Shown here piece by piece: positions 11,764 to 21,948 of a stretch of 64,000 bases of DNA. The notes under the pieces are model-generated. The model was given only the letters and a program-made list of their open reading frames with translations, was not told the DNA's origin and made no database searches. Source of the DNA: Areca catechu (taxonomy: Eukaryota; Streptophyta; Magnoliopsida; Arecales; Arecaceae); assembly GCA_021397845.1 (NCBI GenBank), contig CM038053.1, positions 147,458,041 to 147,522,040 of the forward strand. The letters are read 5' to 3'. Position 1 is the stretch's first letter; each line of letters starts with the position of its first letter. The translations under genes and the position numbers were made by a program.

Positions 11764-13531
11764 TGATGCAGAATAAAGAACAAAAAAGCGTATGCGAAAG
11801 TAAAATTAAGATTAATTCTTTTTTTTTATTTTTTTTTTTTTTTTATATTTCAGAAATTGGCTTTGACTCAAAGTAAAGTTAAACTAAGTTGAAGGAAACT
11901 AGGTAAGGATTGAAAGCACAATTTAGAAGAAGCTAAGTTATCAGAGTAGTTCAGAAGTAACGGATCGCTGGGGGTTGAGAAACTCCCAGACCTAGGGTTT
12001 CGCTCTGAACTTTCAATAGGACAGAAATAAAGAGGAGAGATGGTTTACCAACCAGACAGTGATCTCACAGAATTTGGGTGGAAGAACTCTCTCGAGCAGA
12101 TTGTTGGATCCTCGGATTCGGCTATCTTCGCAATGGATCCTCCAATACTGGTCTCGTGGCTGGGTCGGCTTCTCCTGGACTCAAGATCTGGGAAGAAGAA
12201 AAACAAGTGAAGGATTCAGAGACTCAGGGAAGGATTTACCAGTTCGTAGAACTTGAAGGCTGATGTCGCTGAGATCCGGATTCCCTTGAAGGCTGATTCG
12301 ACTTCCTCTTGAAAGAGCTTTGGACCGAGGTACCCGGACTGTAGCTGGATGCTGGTGGTCGGCCTGGACTTGGAGAGAGAGGCCGTGGGAGGTGGGATAG
12401 GCTAGGGTTTTGTGGATTGAAGTGGAGGGTGGGCGACTAGGGTTTTGGAGTAGAAGTGGCTAACCTAGGGTTTTGGGTTTTGGAGATCTCACACCTCCTC
12501 AAGGTTCCTAGGGAACCCGGATTTACTCCCTCATGGAGCTCAACACCTGGATGCAAGTGTGGAAGAGAGAAAACACAAAGTTTGCTCACAAAAAAATTTG
12601 GTTTCATTCATCTGATTTTTTCAAGCTTACATGGGGGTTTAATTTATAGGCCATTACAAGAGAGTAGGGTTTTACATCTTTCCATGTGGGACTAAAGGAG
12701 GGGATCTTCAAATTAGGATATCAATCCCTACTCATATGGCCGGCCAATTAATTCCAAAGTTGATTGAAGCTTCAAAAAGGAAAGTGGGTGGCGCCTCCTT
12801 GTCTTGACCTCCAAGAAAATATTTTTTTCCTTCTATGCTTGGCCTTATCTGGAAGTGTTTGGGTGCCTCTTAACCTTGCCCTCCAAGAGAAAATTTGTTG
12901 CCTTTTATATCTGGCTTTAGTTGGAATGATTAGGGCGCCTCCTAACCTTGCTTTTCAAGAGAAATCTCCTTCCTTCCATGGCTCAACCCTTTTTGGATAC
13001 CTCCTTTTCTTTCTCCCCAAGTTATGGCTTTTTCTAACTTTGTTTTGAGTATTTCTGGCAGGTAATGGGCGCCTCCTTGAATTTCTCTCCAAGAGAATTT
13101 CTTCCCTTTCATAGTTTGGTTCTTTTGGGAAGTCTTGGGCCGCCCCCTTGATTTGTGGACCCCTGATGGATTTCTCCTCAATTGGCGCATGAAAGAGGGG
13201 AGCTGCTATCTGTGGTGTGGGGACCAAAGCCTGCTGGATGGAGATGTGGCACCCCCTGGACTCAGGCATATGGCTGGGAGTGTGGCTGGGAGTGTGGCGC
13301 CCACTTGCTTGGCCTTGGGAGAAAATGTAACACCCCAGGTTGAAGCCCTAGTCCACTACTGAGTCAACATGACTCAACAAAATAAAAATGCAGGTAATAC
13401 AGACTCAAACTAAAATTGAGTTGATCAAGTCAACCCTTATTACAAGCCAAAAACCCTAATTCTTCGGGCAAGGTTAATCAGAGATCCAGATGGAGCTCTG
13501 AAGTCTTCTTCTGAGTCTGGTGCCCGCACCA
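11764..13531 (-). repeat. Chromovirus G 3' LTR
   Basis: 1768 bp, matching 19128-20892 along its whole length with scattered substitutions. On the - strand it begins TGGTGCGGGCACCA and ends TGCATCA. It carries the last codons of pol at its start. A long T-tract lies at 11818-11844. A TATA-like box is at 12641-12648 (- strand). Short ORFs in it recur in the other LTR only because the LTRs are copies. Confidence 0.95.
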
Positions 13532-14195
13532 ATTCTCCCAGTGTGGGAGGAACTCGATCCTGTCGAGTATGGATCATGTTGGCTCTGGTATCTCTCCAAG
13601 AGGTCTGGGTCCAATTCTTGTAATTCTTCTCGGGAGATCCAAGAGTCATCAGAGTCTGGCCTTCCTTGCCAGCGGACCAGGTATCTTTGGTATCCTCGAT
13701 TACGAGTAGAGATAACCTGATCATCCAGGATCTTTTCAATCTGCTCTTTCCTCACAGGCCAGTTTGTTGGTGGACACACAGGGTCAGGTTCACTCTCAAG
13801 AGCAGGATTAGGTTCAAAAGCCTCACTGGGAATCACAGCTGGCTCTCTATACTCTACTAGGTCTGTAATGTTGAAAGTGGAGCTAATGCCTAGTTCTGGA
13901 GGTAACTCGAGCACATAGGCATTGGATCCTACTCTCTTCACCACTCTAAATGGTCCAGCTCCTCTAGCATGTAACTTTCTAACGGTTCCAGGAGGAAACC
14001 TTTCAGGCCTTAACCTAATCATTACATAGTCTCCTTCGTCAAAAGTTTTGACTCGCCTTTGAGAATCAGCCAACTTCTTATAAGTTTCATTACTTAAATT
14101 TATTTTGGCTTGAATTTCTTTATGCAAGTCTTTTATATGCTGTGCAAAAACTTCGGCAGACTCGGAGACCCGTGTGTGGATTGGTAAAGAGCTAG
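13474..14195 (-). CDS. Chromovirus G integrase C-terminus with chromodomain
   Basis: An open frame of 217 codons from the Met at 14127, extendable upstream to a 1-nt frameshift near 14195 that separates it from the integrase core. It contains the GPF motif (GAGPFRVVKRVGSNAYVLELP, residues 57-77) and a chromodomain at about residues 131-180 (YLVRWQGRPDSDDSWI). Such chromodomains guide integration by binding chromatin marks. The last codons, ending RRRLQSSIWISD, extend into the LTR. This is part of a polyprotein rather than a free-standing gene. Confidence 0.88.
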
Positions 14196-16166
14196 GTCAA
14201 GAGGTGTGTGAGGTTTGTAACCATGCACAATTTCAAATGGACTCTTACCCGTAGACCTATTGACCGAGTCATTATATGCAAATTCAGCTCTAGGTAAGTA
14301 CAAGTCCCAGTTCCTAATGTTTTCACCAACAAGACACCTTAACAGATTGCCTAAACTACGGTTCACTACTTCGGTTTGGCCATCAGTCTGGGGATGATAG
14401 GCAGTTGAAAACTTAAGTTTTGTCCCTAACTTATGCCAAAGGGTTTTCCAGAAATAGCTAGTGAACCGAACATCCCTATCTGAAACAATGGTCTTGGGTA
14501 GGCCATGGAGTCGAACTATCTTATTAAAAAACAGGGTGGCTACCTTAGACGCATCAAATGTTTGGAAACAAGGCAAGAAATGGGCTATCTTGGAAAATCG
14601 GTCTACTACAACGCAGATGGAGTCATGCCTCCTCTGGGTCTTAGGCAAACCTAACACAAAGTCCATGCTCACATCTTGCCAAGGACGATCTGGGACAGGG
14701 AGTGGGGTATAAAGGCCGGTGTTTTGTTTTCGCTGTTTGGCAACAGCGCAGGTCCGACACCTAGCCACAATGTGGGTTACATCTCTTTTTAAGCTAGGCC
14801 AGAAAAAATGGTCTTCAATAGCCAGGGTGGTCTTATCTTTTCCGAAATGGCCAGCTAAGCCTCCAGCATGAGTTTCCCAAATCAAAAATTCTCTAAGGGA
14901 GGTTCTAGGGATGCAAAGCCTATTCTTAAAGAATAGAAAGCCATCTAAAAGGGAATAATCCTTATGTTCACTAGATGGTCCTTGAGTTAGATCCTGGTAC
15001 ACAGTTTTAAAATCCGGACACGACTCATATTCCTCTTTGATTTGCTCAAACCCTATGACTTCAGCCCTAACTGAATTCAACAACAAAGATCGACGACTAA
15101 GGGCATCAGCTACCTTATTTTCAGACCCAGCCTTATGCTTCAAAACAAAAGTATAGGACTGGATATACTCTACCCACTTAGCATGCCTAGGGTTAAGCTT
15201 CTTCTGAGAATTCAGGAATCTAAGAGCCTCGTGGTCCGAAAACAGCACAAATTCTTGCGGTAGCAAATAATGTCTCCAGTAACGCAAAGCTTGCACTACC
15301 GCATAAAATTCCTTATCATAGGTAGAATACCTAAGTTTAGCATCATTAAGTTTTTCACTAAAGAATGCTACGGGATGGTTCTCTTGGCTTAGGACTCCAC
15401 CTATACCTACTCCTGAAGCATCATAGGCAACCTCAAATACCTTTGAAAAGTCTGGTAACCTTAAAATGGGTGCCTGGGTCATCCTATCCTTAAGATCTAG
15501 GAAGGCTTTATGGGCTGCTTTGGTCCACTGAAATTCTCCCTTCCTAATACAGTCTGTGATAGGAGCAACTACAGTACTAAACCCCTTGATGAATCGCCTA
15601 TAGAAGGTAGCCAAGCCATGGAAACTTCTGTCTTCATGCACACTGGTCGGCTCTGGCCATTCTACTATGGACCTAATCTTTTCAGGATCGGCAGACACGC
15701 CGTCAGGGGTTACAACAAAACCAAGGAAGATAATTCTACTAGTCATAAATTCGCACTTTTTGAGATTACCGTAGAGACTATCATCCCTCAAAACTTGGCA
15801 GACTTGTCTAAGGTGGCCTAGGTGATCTGCAGGGGTCTTACTATAGATCAGGATGTCATCAAAATAGACCACTACAAACTTCCCTATGAAAGCTCTAAGT
15901 ACCTGGGTCATAATCCTCATGAAAGTACTAGGGGCATAGGACAACACAAAAGGCATAACAACCCATTCATAGAGACCATCCTTAGTTTTGAAGGCGATTT
16001 TCCACTCATCCCCTGGTCTAATCCTAACCTGATGATAGCCGCTCTTGAGATCAATTTTAGAAAAAACCATGGCACCGGCCATCATATCTAGCATGTCATC
16101 TAGTCTAGGGATGGGGAACCTATACTTGATTGTGATCTTATTGATGGCACGACTGTCAACACACAT
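14133..16166 (-). CDS. Chromovirus G RT, RNase H and integrase core
   Basis: An uninterrupted frame of 677 codons, the longest in the window. RT has FSKIDLKSGYHQVRI and YFDDILIYS at residues 101-104. The motif normally reading PFGLSNAPS is PFVLSYAPS here, which may impair activity. RNase H has AYDASGVGIGGVL and YSTYDKEFYAVV. Integrase has CRTCAVAK and the D-D-E residues in SMDFVLGLP, IVSDRDVRFTSYF and GQTEVVNRSL. The RT N-terminus lies in another frame upstream, and the GPF/chromodomain part is shifted downstream. Confidence 0.93.
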   Translation of the reverse strand: MCVDSRAINKITIKYRFPIPRLDDMLDMMAGAMVFSKIDLKSGYHQVRIRPGDEWKIAFKTKDGLYEWVVMPFVLSYAPSTFMRIMTQVLRAFIGKFVVVYFDDILIYSKTPADHLGHLRQVCQVLRDDSLYGNLKKCEFMTSRIIFLGFVVTPDGVSADPEKIRSIVEWPEPTSVHEDRSFHGLATFYRRFIKGFSTVVAPITDCIRKGEFQWTKAAHKAFLDLKDRMTQAPILRLPDFSKVFEVAYDASGVGIGGVLSQENHPVAFFSEKLNDAKLRYSTYDKEFYAVVQALRYWRHYLLPQEFVLFSDHEALRFLNSQKKLNPRHAKWVEYIQSYTFVLKHKAGSENKVADALSRRSLLLNSVRAEVIGFEQIKEEYESCPDFKTVYQDLTQGPSSEHKDYSLLDGFLFFKNRLCIPRTSLREFLIWETHAGGLAGHFGKDKTTLAIEDHFFWPSLKRDVTHIVARCRTCAVAKQRKQNTGLYTPLPVPDRPWQDVSMDFVLGLPKTQRRHDSICVVVDRFSKIAHFLPCFQTFDASKVATLFFNKIVRLHGLPKTIVSDRDVRFTSYFWKTLWHKLGTKLKFSTAYHPQTDGQTEVVNRSLGNLLRCLVGENIRNWDLYLPRAEFAYNDSVNRSTGKSPFEIVHGYKPHTPLDLALYQSTHGSPSLPKFLHSI

Positions 16167-16620
16167 CCTCCACGTGCCATTTTTTCTTCGGGGTTAGAAG
16201 TGCAGGGACTGCACAAGGGCTAAGACTCTCTCTAATGAACCCCTTCCTCAACAATTCGCCAACCTGCTTTTGCAGTTCTTTATGCTCAGATGGATTCATC
16301 CTATAATGGGGCAAGTTGGGCAATGTAGCTCCTGGGACTAAATCTATGGAATGCTGAATATCTCTAAGAGGTCGAAGGTGGTCTGGCAGATCCTCGGGAA
16401 AAACATCCTCAAATTCTTCTAATAAAGGCTTAACTTCCTGAGGAGGCTCTGAGGGTGTAGGAGTCCTAAGTTCCTTAGCAATCAACATCCAAATGGGTGA
16501 ACCACTATGAATTTCTTGTTCGAGATCCTTGGCACTAATTAGGTTCACTCCAGTCTTCATTTCTCTGACCTTGCTGGTTCCTTTAGCTACCTTGTCCTTA
16601 GGAGGGACTGAATGGATTGT
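16156..16620 (-). pseudogene. Chromovirus G protease-RT linker and RT N-terminus
   Basis: The frame reads the acidic linker (FEDVFPEDLPDHLRPLRDIQH, with LVPGATLPNLPHYRM) and the start of RT (LRKGFIRESLSPCAVPALL). A 1-nt insertion in an A-run near 16185 shifts it out of frame with the main RT ORF. Another shift near 16620-16640 separates it from protease. Confidence 0.85.
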
Positions 16621-18230
16621 GATTTTCTTCCATTGAAACTAAAGACACAGGTGTTGGATTTTCCTAAGAGGGTGGCATCATGATCATACAACCAAGGTCT
16701 TCCAAGAATTATACTGCTCACCCCCATGGGCAAGACATCACACCAAATCTTCTCTTGATAGGATTGCATTTGGATTTGGACCTGACATCTAGACTAGATG
16801 GGTCTAGAGGTAGAGTCTACCCAAGAAACCTTATAGGGGTTGGGGTGGGGAACTGGGGTTAAGCCTAACATTTTGACAGTGCTAGTAGAAATGGCATTCA
16901 CACAGCTCTCACTATCTATGATGATTTTACAAACCTTATCCCCTAGTTTAAGGAAAGTCTGTAGGATGTTAGTCCTACGCCAATCTTCCTGAACTTTAGT
17001 CTGGGACAGGATGCATCTCACAACCCCTAATTGGTCAGACTCTGTGGATTCTTCCTCTCCTTCATACTCATCGACCAAATTCATTCCGGCCTCATAAACT
17101 TCTTCTTGAAACTCCTCATTAGGCTCGGAATTCTCTTCTCCTCCCTCTTCTATATAAAGGGATCTATGAGGGCACTGGCTAGAAACATGACCTACCTTAT
17201 GACACTTAAAACAAGCTATGGCTGTGCACTGATTGGAGATATGACCGGGCTTCTGGCACTTAAAACAGATGATACTAGGGGTTCTCTGGGTGTCAGGTGC
17301 CTTACCTTTGTCCATGGGCCTAGGGGTGGGAATACCCTGATTAGACTTGCTAGGGGTAACCTGGCTAGGTCCATTTCTTGGGATTGGGGCACTAACCCTA
17401 GAAGGCATGGGTCCTCTCTGAAACTTCTCAGTGTTCAGTGCAATCTGATAGGCTTGGTCTAGGTCAGTAACCTCTCTCAGAAATAACTCTCTCTTAATGT
17501 CTTCCCTAAGTCCAGCCCTAAATCTAGACAAAGTGACCTCATGGGCTTCACTCACATCACATCTCATCAGGTATTCATCAAAGGTGGTTATGTAGTCTGA
17601 AACAGATCGGTTCCCTTGTTTCAAAGTCTGTCATTGGTCTAACAGATTTTGCTGGTATGAAATGGGTAGGTACTTGTATCTAAGTTTCTCTTTCATACCC
17701 TGCCAAGTGGTTATGGGCTCTACATTGCGTCTTCTAGTGGTGAGCTCAATGTTTTCCTAGTATAACCTAGCTTGACGTACTAACTTCATCTTGGCAAACT
17801 TGAATTTCCTCTCCTCAGATATGGCATACCACTCAAAGTACTGGTCCATCTCACCCTCCCAATCAGAATACACCTTAGGATTTAGGCTACCATCAAAAGT
17901 GGGTGCATCTAACTTGATGTTTCGAATGAACCTATCATCTCTATCCTCAGGTTCTGGGTCAGGCCTCCTATGATTAGGTTTAGGATCTCGGTATAATGGT
18001 CTTCTAGGCTCTTAGTGTGGATGAGGTTGAGGCACATTAAAATCTGGGTCAGGAGTCCAATTCTGATGCCTAGGTTCCTCAAGTACCTGGACTCGATCCC
18101 TAAGCTGGGCAAAATTCTCATTCATATCCTGACTTAATTTGTTCATACTCTCAGTAAGAGCTCTAACCATGGCCTCTAAATCAGGTTGGGCTTGACCAGG
18201 TTGGTAGGGCACTCCATTCCGGGTAGACAT
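16587..18230 (-). pseudogene. Chromovirus G gag and protease
   Basis: One reading frame from ATG 18230 (MSTRNGVPY) runs through gag into protease. Stops occur at 18012-18014, near 17759, near 17628 and at the start of the 16796 region. Visible parts are an N-terminal helix (LEAMVRALTESMNKL), an Arg/Pro stretch (EPRRPLYRDPKPN), the retrotransposon Gag core, two CCHC knuckles at 17172-17267 (CFKCQKPGHISNQC, CFKCHKVGHVSSQC) and the block VYEAGMNLVDEYEGEEE. The protease active site reads IIDSESC, so the glycine of D-S-G is replaced. Confidence 0.85.
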
Positions 18231-19112
18231 GATGCAAGCAAACACACAAGATGAGACTCAACTGAATGACTACGGGCTAACTAGACCTAGAGCCCAAACT
18301 AGATGCCTAATCAGAGTGGCAAGCTAGCCTGTAGTAACTCAGGACTCAGCCAGGCAGGTGTAAGGGAGTGTTAGGTCCCTAGATGCCAATTCTAGACACC
18401 AATCAGAGATTGGCCAGTAGGCGGACCAGCACACAAGCCCTTCGGGATGGAATCCCTGAACCACCATTCTAGACACTGAGTACAAAGCACACACAGAGTA
18501 ACCAGACAAACTGACTCAACTCTAGTCTTGACCCGACTTGTTGATGTCCCTAGCCCACTAGGGCAAATTAGGTATAATTAATTTTAAGATTAAAGGCTTA
18601 GGTTCGAATGAGTGGGTGGTGGTTTTGGGCTAAGGAGAGGTTATCAACTCCTCTCCTTATCTTAGATGCTCAAATGCCCTTAAGATAAATTAAGAGATGA
18701 ACACTCAAAAATAATTGGATTGTAGAACACAAAAATAGAGTCGCAGTAATTTAATTCTCAAAAATCTCACAGAAACTAATAAATCACAGGAAAATTATGA
18801 AAAATAGTTTCAATTATATAGGTTTCAAAAAAACAAAAATCACTGAATTTGGAGTTATCTACAATGAGAAATAATTCCTGCAACAGGATAATTACGGGCT
18901 GAAAATAGAGTACTTCCCCGTTTACAATTCCTGCTACGAAGTTGTAACCCAACGGATCCCCTACACGCCCTAGGAACACCCCGTCGAAGGGGAAGAGGAG
19001 GATTGCACCTTGCTTCATTCCTAGGACCGGACGTCCTGGGGAGTCTACTTCGAGCAGACAAAGTAAAAAGAGAGAGACTCAAACAAGCAATCAAACAGAA
19101 ACCCTAGACAGG
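18231..19112 (-). other. Chromovirus G leader with blocks shared with C, D and F
   Basis: About 880 nt between PBS and gag, without a gene. Two blocks recur at matching places in C, D and F. One is CCAATCAGAGATTGG at 18399-18413, a 6-bp stem with 3-nt loop followed by GGACCAGCACACAAGCCC-like sequence. The other is CCCTAGCCCACTAGGG at 18548-18563. They are candidate packaging or dimerisation signals. Confidence 0.65.
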
Positions 19113-19124
19113 GCTCTGATACCA
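19113..19124 (-). other. Primer-binding site of chromovirus G (initiator Met tRNA)
   Basis: On the - strand TGGTATCAGAGC, complementary to the 3' end of plant initiator methionine tRNA. It lies a few bases inside the 5' LTR end. It fixes both element orientation and the LTR boundary. Confidence 0.93.
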
Positions 19125-19127
19125 AAA

Positions 19128-20892
19128 TGATGCAGAACAAAGAACAAAGAAGCGTATGCGGAAGTAAAATTAAGATTAATTCTTTTTTTTTTTATTTATT
19201 TTTTTTATTTCAGAAATTGGCTTTGACTCAAAGTAAAGTTAAACTAAGTTGAAGGAAACTAGGTAAGGATTGAAAGCACAATTTAGAAGAAGCTAAGTTA
19301 TCAGAGTAGTTCAGAAGTAACGGATCGCTGGGGGTTGAGAAACTCCCAGACCTAGGGTTTCACTCTGAACTTTCAACAGGACAGAAATAAAGAGGAGAGA
19401 TGGTTTACCAACCAGACAGTGATCTCACAGAATTTTGGGTGGAAGAACTCTCTCGAGCAGATTGTTGGATCCTCGGATTTGGCTATCTTCGCAATGGATC
19501 CTCCAATACTGGTCTCGTGGCTGGGTCGGCTTCTCCTGGACTCAAGATCTGGGAAGAAGAAAAACAAGTGAAGGATTCAGAGACTCAGGGAAGGATTTAC
19601 CAGTTCGTAGAACTTGAAGGCTGATGTCGCTGAGATCCGGATTCCCTTGAAGGCTGATTCAACTTCCTCTGGAAAGAGCTTTGGATCTGAGGTACCCGGA
19701 CTGTAGCTGGATGCTGGTGGTCGGCCTGGACTTGGAGAGAGAGGCCGTGGGAGGTGGGATAGGCTAGGGTTTGGTGGATTGAAGTGGAGGGTGGGCGGCT
19801 AGGGTTTTGGAGTAGAAGTGGCTAACCTAGGGTTTTGGGTTTTGGAGATCTCACACCTCCTCAAGGTTCCTGGGGAACCCAGATTTACTCCCTCACGGAG
19901 CTCAACACCTGGATGCAAGTGCGAAAGAGAGAAAACACAAAGTTTGCTCACAAAAAAATTTGGTTTCATTCATCTGATTTTTTCAAGCTTACATGGGGGT
20001 TTAATTTATAGGCCATTACAAGAGAGTAAGGTTTTACATCTTCCCATGTGGGACTAAAGGAGGGGATCTTCAAATTAGGATATCAATCCCTACTCATAAG
20101 GCCGGCCAATTAATTCCAAAGTTGATTGAAGCTTCAAAAAGGAAAGTGGGTGGCACCTCCTTGTCTTGACCTCCAAGAAAATATTTTTTTCCTTCTATGC
20201 TTGGCCTTATCTGGAAGTGTTTGGGCGCCTCTTAACCTTGCCCTCCAAGAGAAAATTTGTTGCCTTTTATATCTGGCTTTAGTTGGAATGATTAGGGCGC
20301 ATCCTAACCTTGCTTTTCAAGAGAAATCTCCTTCCTTCCATGGCTTAACCCTTTTTGGATACCTCCTTTTCTTTCTCCCCAAGTTATGGCTTTTTCTAAC
20401 TTTGTTTTGAGTATTTCTGGCAGGTAATGGGCGCCTCCTTGAATTTCTCTCCAAGAGAATTTCTTCCCTTTCATAGTTTGGTTCTTTTGGGAAGTCTTGG
20501 GCCGCCCCCTTGATTTGTGGACCCCTGGTGGATTTCTCCTCAATTGGCGCATGAAAGAGGGGAGCTGCTATCTGTGGTGTGGGGACCAAAGCCTGCTGGA
20601 TGGAGATGTGGCACCCCCTGGACTCAGGCATATGGCTGGGAGTGTGGCTGGGAGTGTGGCGCCCACTTGCTTGGCCTTGGGAGAAAATGTAACACCCCAG
20701 GTTGAAGCCCTAGTCCACTACTGAGTCAACATGACTCAACAAAATAAAAATGCAGGTAATACAGACTCAAACTAAAATTGAGTTGCAAAGTCAACCCTTA
20801 TTTCAAGCCAAAAATCCTAATTCTTCGGGCAAGGTTAATCAGAGATCCAGATGGAGCTCTGAAGTCTTCTTCTGAGTCTGGTGCCTGCACCA
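19128..20892 (-). repeat. Chromovirus G 5' LTR
   Basis: 1765 bp, the partner of 11764-13531. The - strand starts TGGTGC...GCACCA at 20892 and ends TGCATCA at 19128, next to the PBS. It is followed at 20893-20897 by CTCGT, the duplicated target. The few differences between the LTRs are scattered single bases and short indels, suggesting a moderately recent insertion. Confidence 0.95.
20003..20010 (-). promoter_or_regulatory. TATA-like box in chromovirus G 5' LTR
   Basis: The - strand reads TATAAATT within GGCCTATAAATTAAACC, conserved in the 3' LTR at 12641-12648. It lies about 880 nt before the LTR end and would start the genomic RNA. Inferred by eye. Confidence 0.45.
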
Positions 20893-21199
20893 CTCGTGTT
20901 AGCAGGCACGTGCAGTGGTGTCCCATGCCATGAACGGGATGCCATTCCCAGTTCATGATTGGAGAACCTGCCATGCGCTCTGACATTCCTTCCGATCGCT
21001 CAATTTTGGGAAACTTGGCAGTGCCTTGATCGGGGGGCCACCACCTCCCGGGATTCGCATCTCCTGGTTGACTTCCTCTTTCGGGTGGTTCAGGTGGTTA
21101 GTGAATAGTGTGGTGACTTGATCATAGGGCTTCTCCCTTTTCTAGTATAAGTGGTGGCCACGGAGAGTTGTTGTAGCCAGGTGCGCACCTTTTCATGAC
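20893..21199 (-). repeat. Continuation of Tat-A LTR and junction with Tat-B
   Basis: This sequence resumes the element split by chromovirus G, shown by CTCGT on both sides of G. It should hold the start of the Tat-A LTR and the boundary with Tat-B, but I cannot place the LTR end or a target duplication. No ORF of known type is visible. Confidence 0.45.
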
Positions 21200-21948
21200 C
21201 CTTGAGCGGCTCACCGGCCTCCTGGGATGATGGTGCTGCCTCCCCGCTTGCTGGTGTCATTGCCCAAGCTGGAGGCCGAGCTGGAAAGGCAGGGCTCGAC
21301 TCCGAGGGGCTTGCTCTGGGTGATGCCGCTCGACTCCAACCTAAGCATCCCAAGCTCGCGGGCCTGAGTTAGCGGAGGGCGGAGCTCGGCTTCGGTGGGT
21401 AGCCCCGTTGTTCTAATGGAGCTCAGCCCGGCGAAGGGGTCCAGGTAGAGTATTTGATGTGGCGGCCTTATCTGATATGGTGTCTGACAACCACTCCATG
21501 TTAGCGATCCAGCCAAATCAACGGTGATGACCACGAGGATGTGGCCTATCTGGAGAAGAAGATACAAGTCCTGGAGGCATGGTTGGAGGAGTCTAGAGTC
21601 CAAGTCATGGAGGCTGTCGTGAAGGTAGAAGAGGCCAAGAGGGAGGCAGCGAAGGCTGTCACGAAATTCAAGGCATGATTAGCCTTCAAGGATGAGGTCG
21701 CTGAGATGGTCTTGGACTCCTATCACCAGGGGTTCCAGGAGCACAAGGACAAGGCCTTTTGTTACTAAAATCTAAAGGGCCTGGAGAATATTAGGCCTTC
21801 TGTCTCCTTCCCTGGTCATGAATATGACTCCGACTTTGAAGAGAAGTTGGAGTCTAAATTGGAAGGGAAGCTCGGAGCCTCCCCATTCACTTCTCAGATA
21901 TTTGACACGCCCCGTCGACATGGAAAGGGACCGGCGGGTGGTCTTTAG
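21200..21948 (+). pseudogene. Antisense ORF remnant downstream of Tat-B pol
   Basis: On the + strand, opposite to Tat-B pol, a frame reads a strongly helical charged region (YLEKKIQVLEAWLEESRVQV, then EEAKREAAKAVTKFKA). It continues FKDEVAEMVLDSYHQGFQEH and an acidic tail ending at TAG 21946-21948, with stops at 21676 and 21766. Tat-lineage elements such as Grande are known to carry an antisense ORF between pol and the 3' LTR. The sequence fits that coiled-coil type of protein, whose role is unknown. The N-terminal limit is uncertain. Confidence 0.6.

Larger units (their letters stand above)
11764..20892 (-). mobile_element. Complete chromovirus G (Ty3/gypsy with chromodomain)
   Basis: A 9129-bp element with two near-identical LTRs (11764-13531 and 19128-20892) and an initiator-Met PBS. 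It has gag with two zinc knuckles, protease, RT, RNase H, integrase and a C-terminal chromodomain. The duplication CTCGT flanks it at 11759-11763 and 20893-20897. The last codons of pol lie inside the 3' LTR, a feature known from the CRM clade. RT and RNase H signatures (SFHGLATFYRRF, STYDKEFYAVV) also fit CRM-like chromoviruses, but clade assignment needs a tree. It inserted into Tat-A. Confidence 0.95.

Noticed and set aside
13135..13362. 75-codon ORF that recurs almost unchanged at 20497-20724
   Set aside because: The two places are the two LTRs of chromovirus G. Conservation follows from LTR duplication and is not independent evidence for coding.
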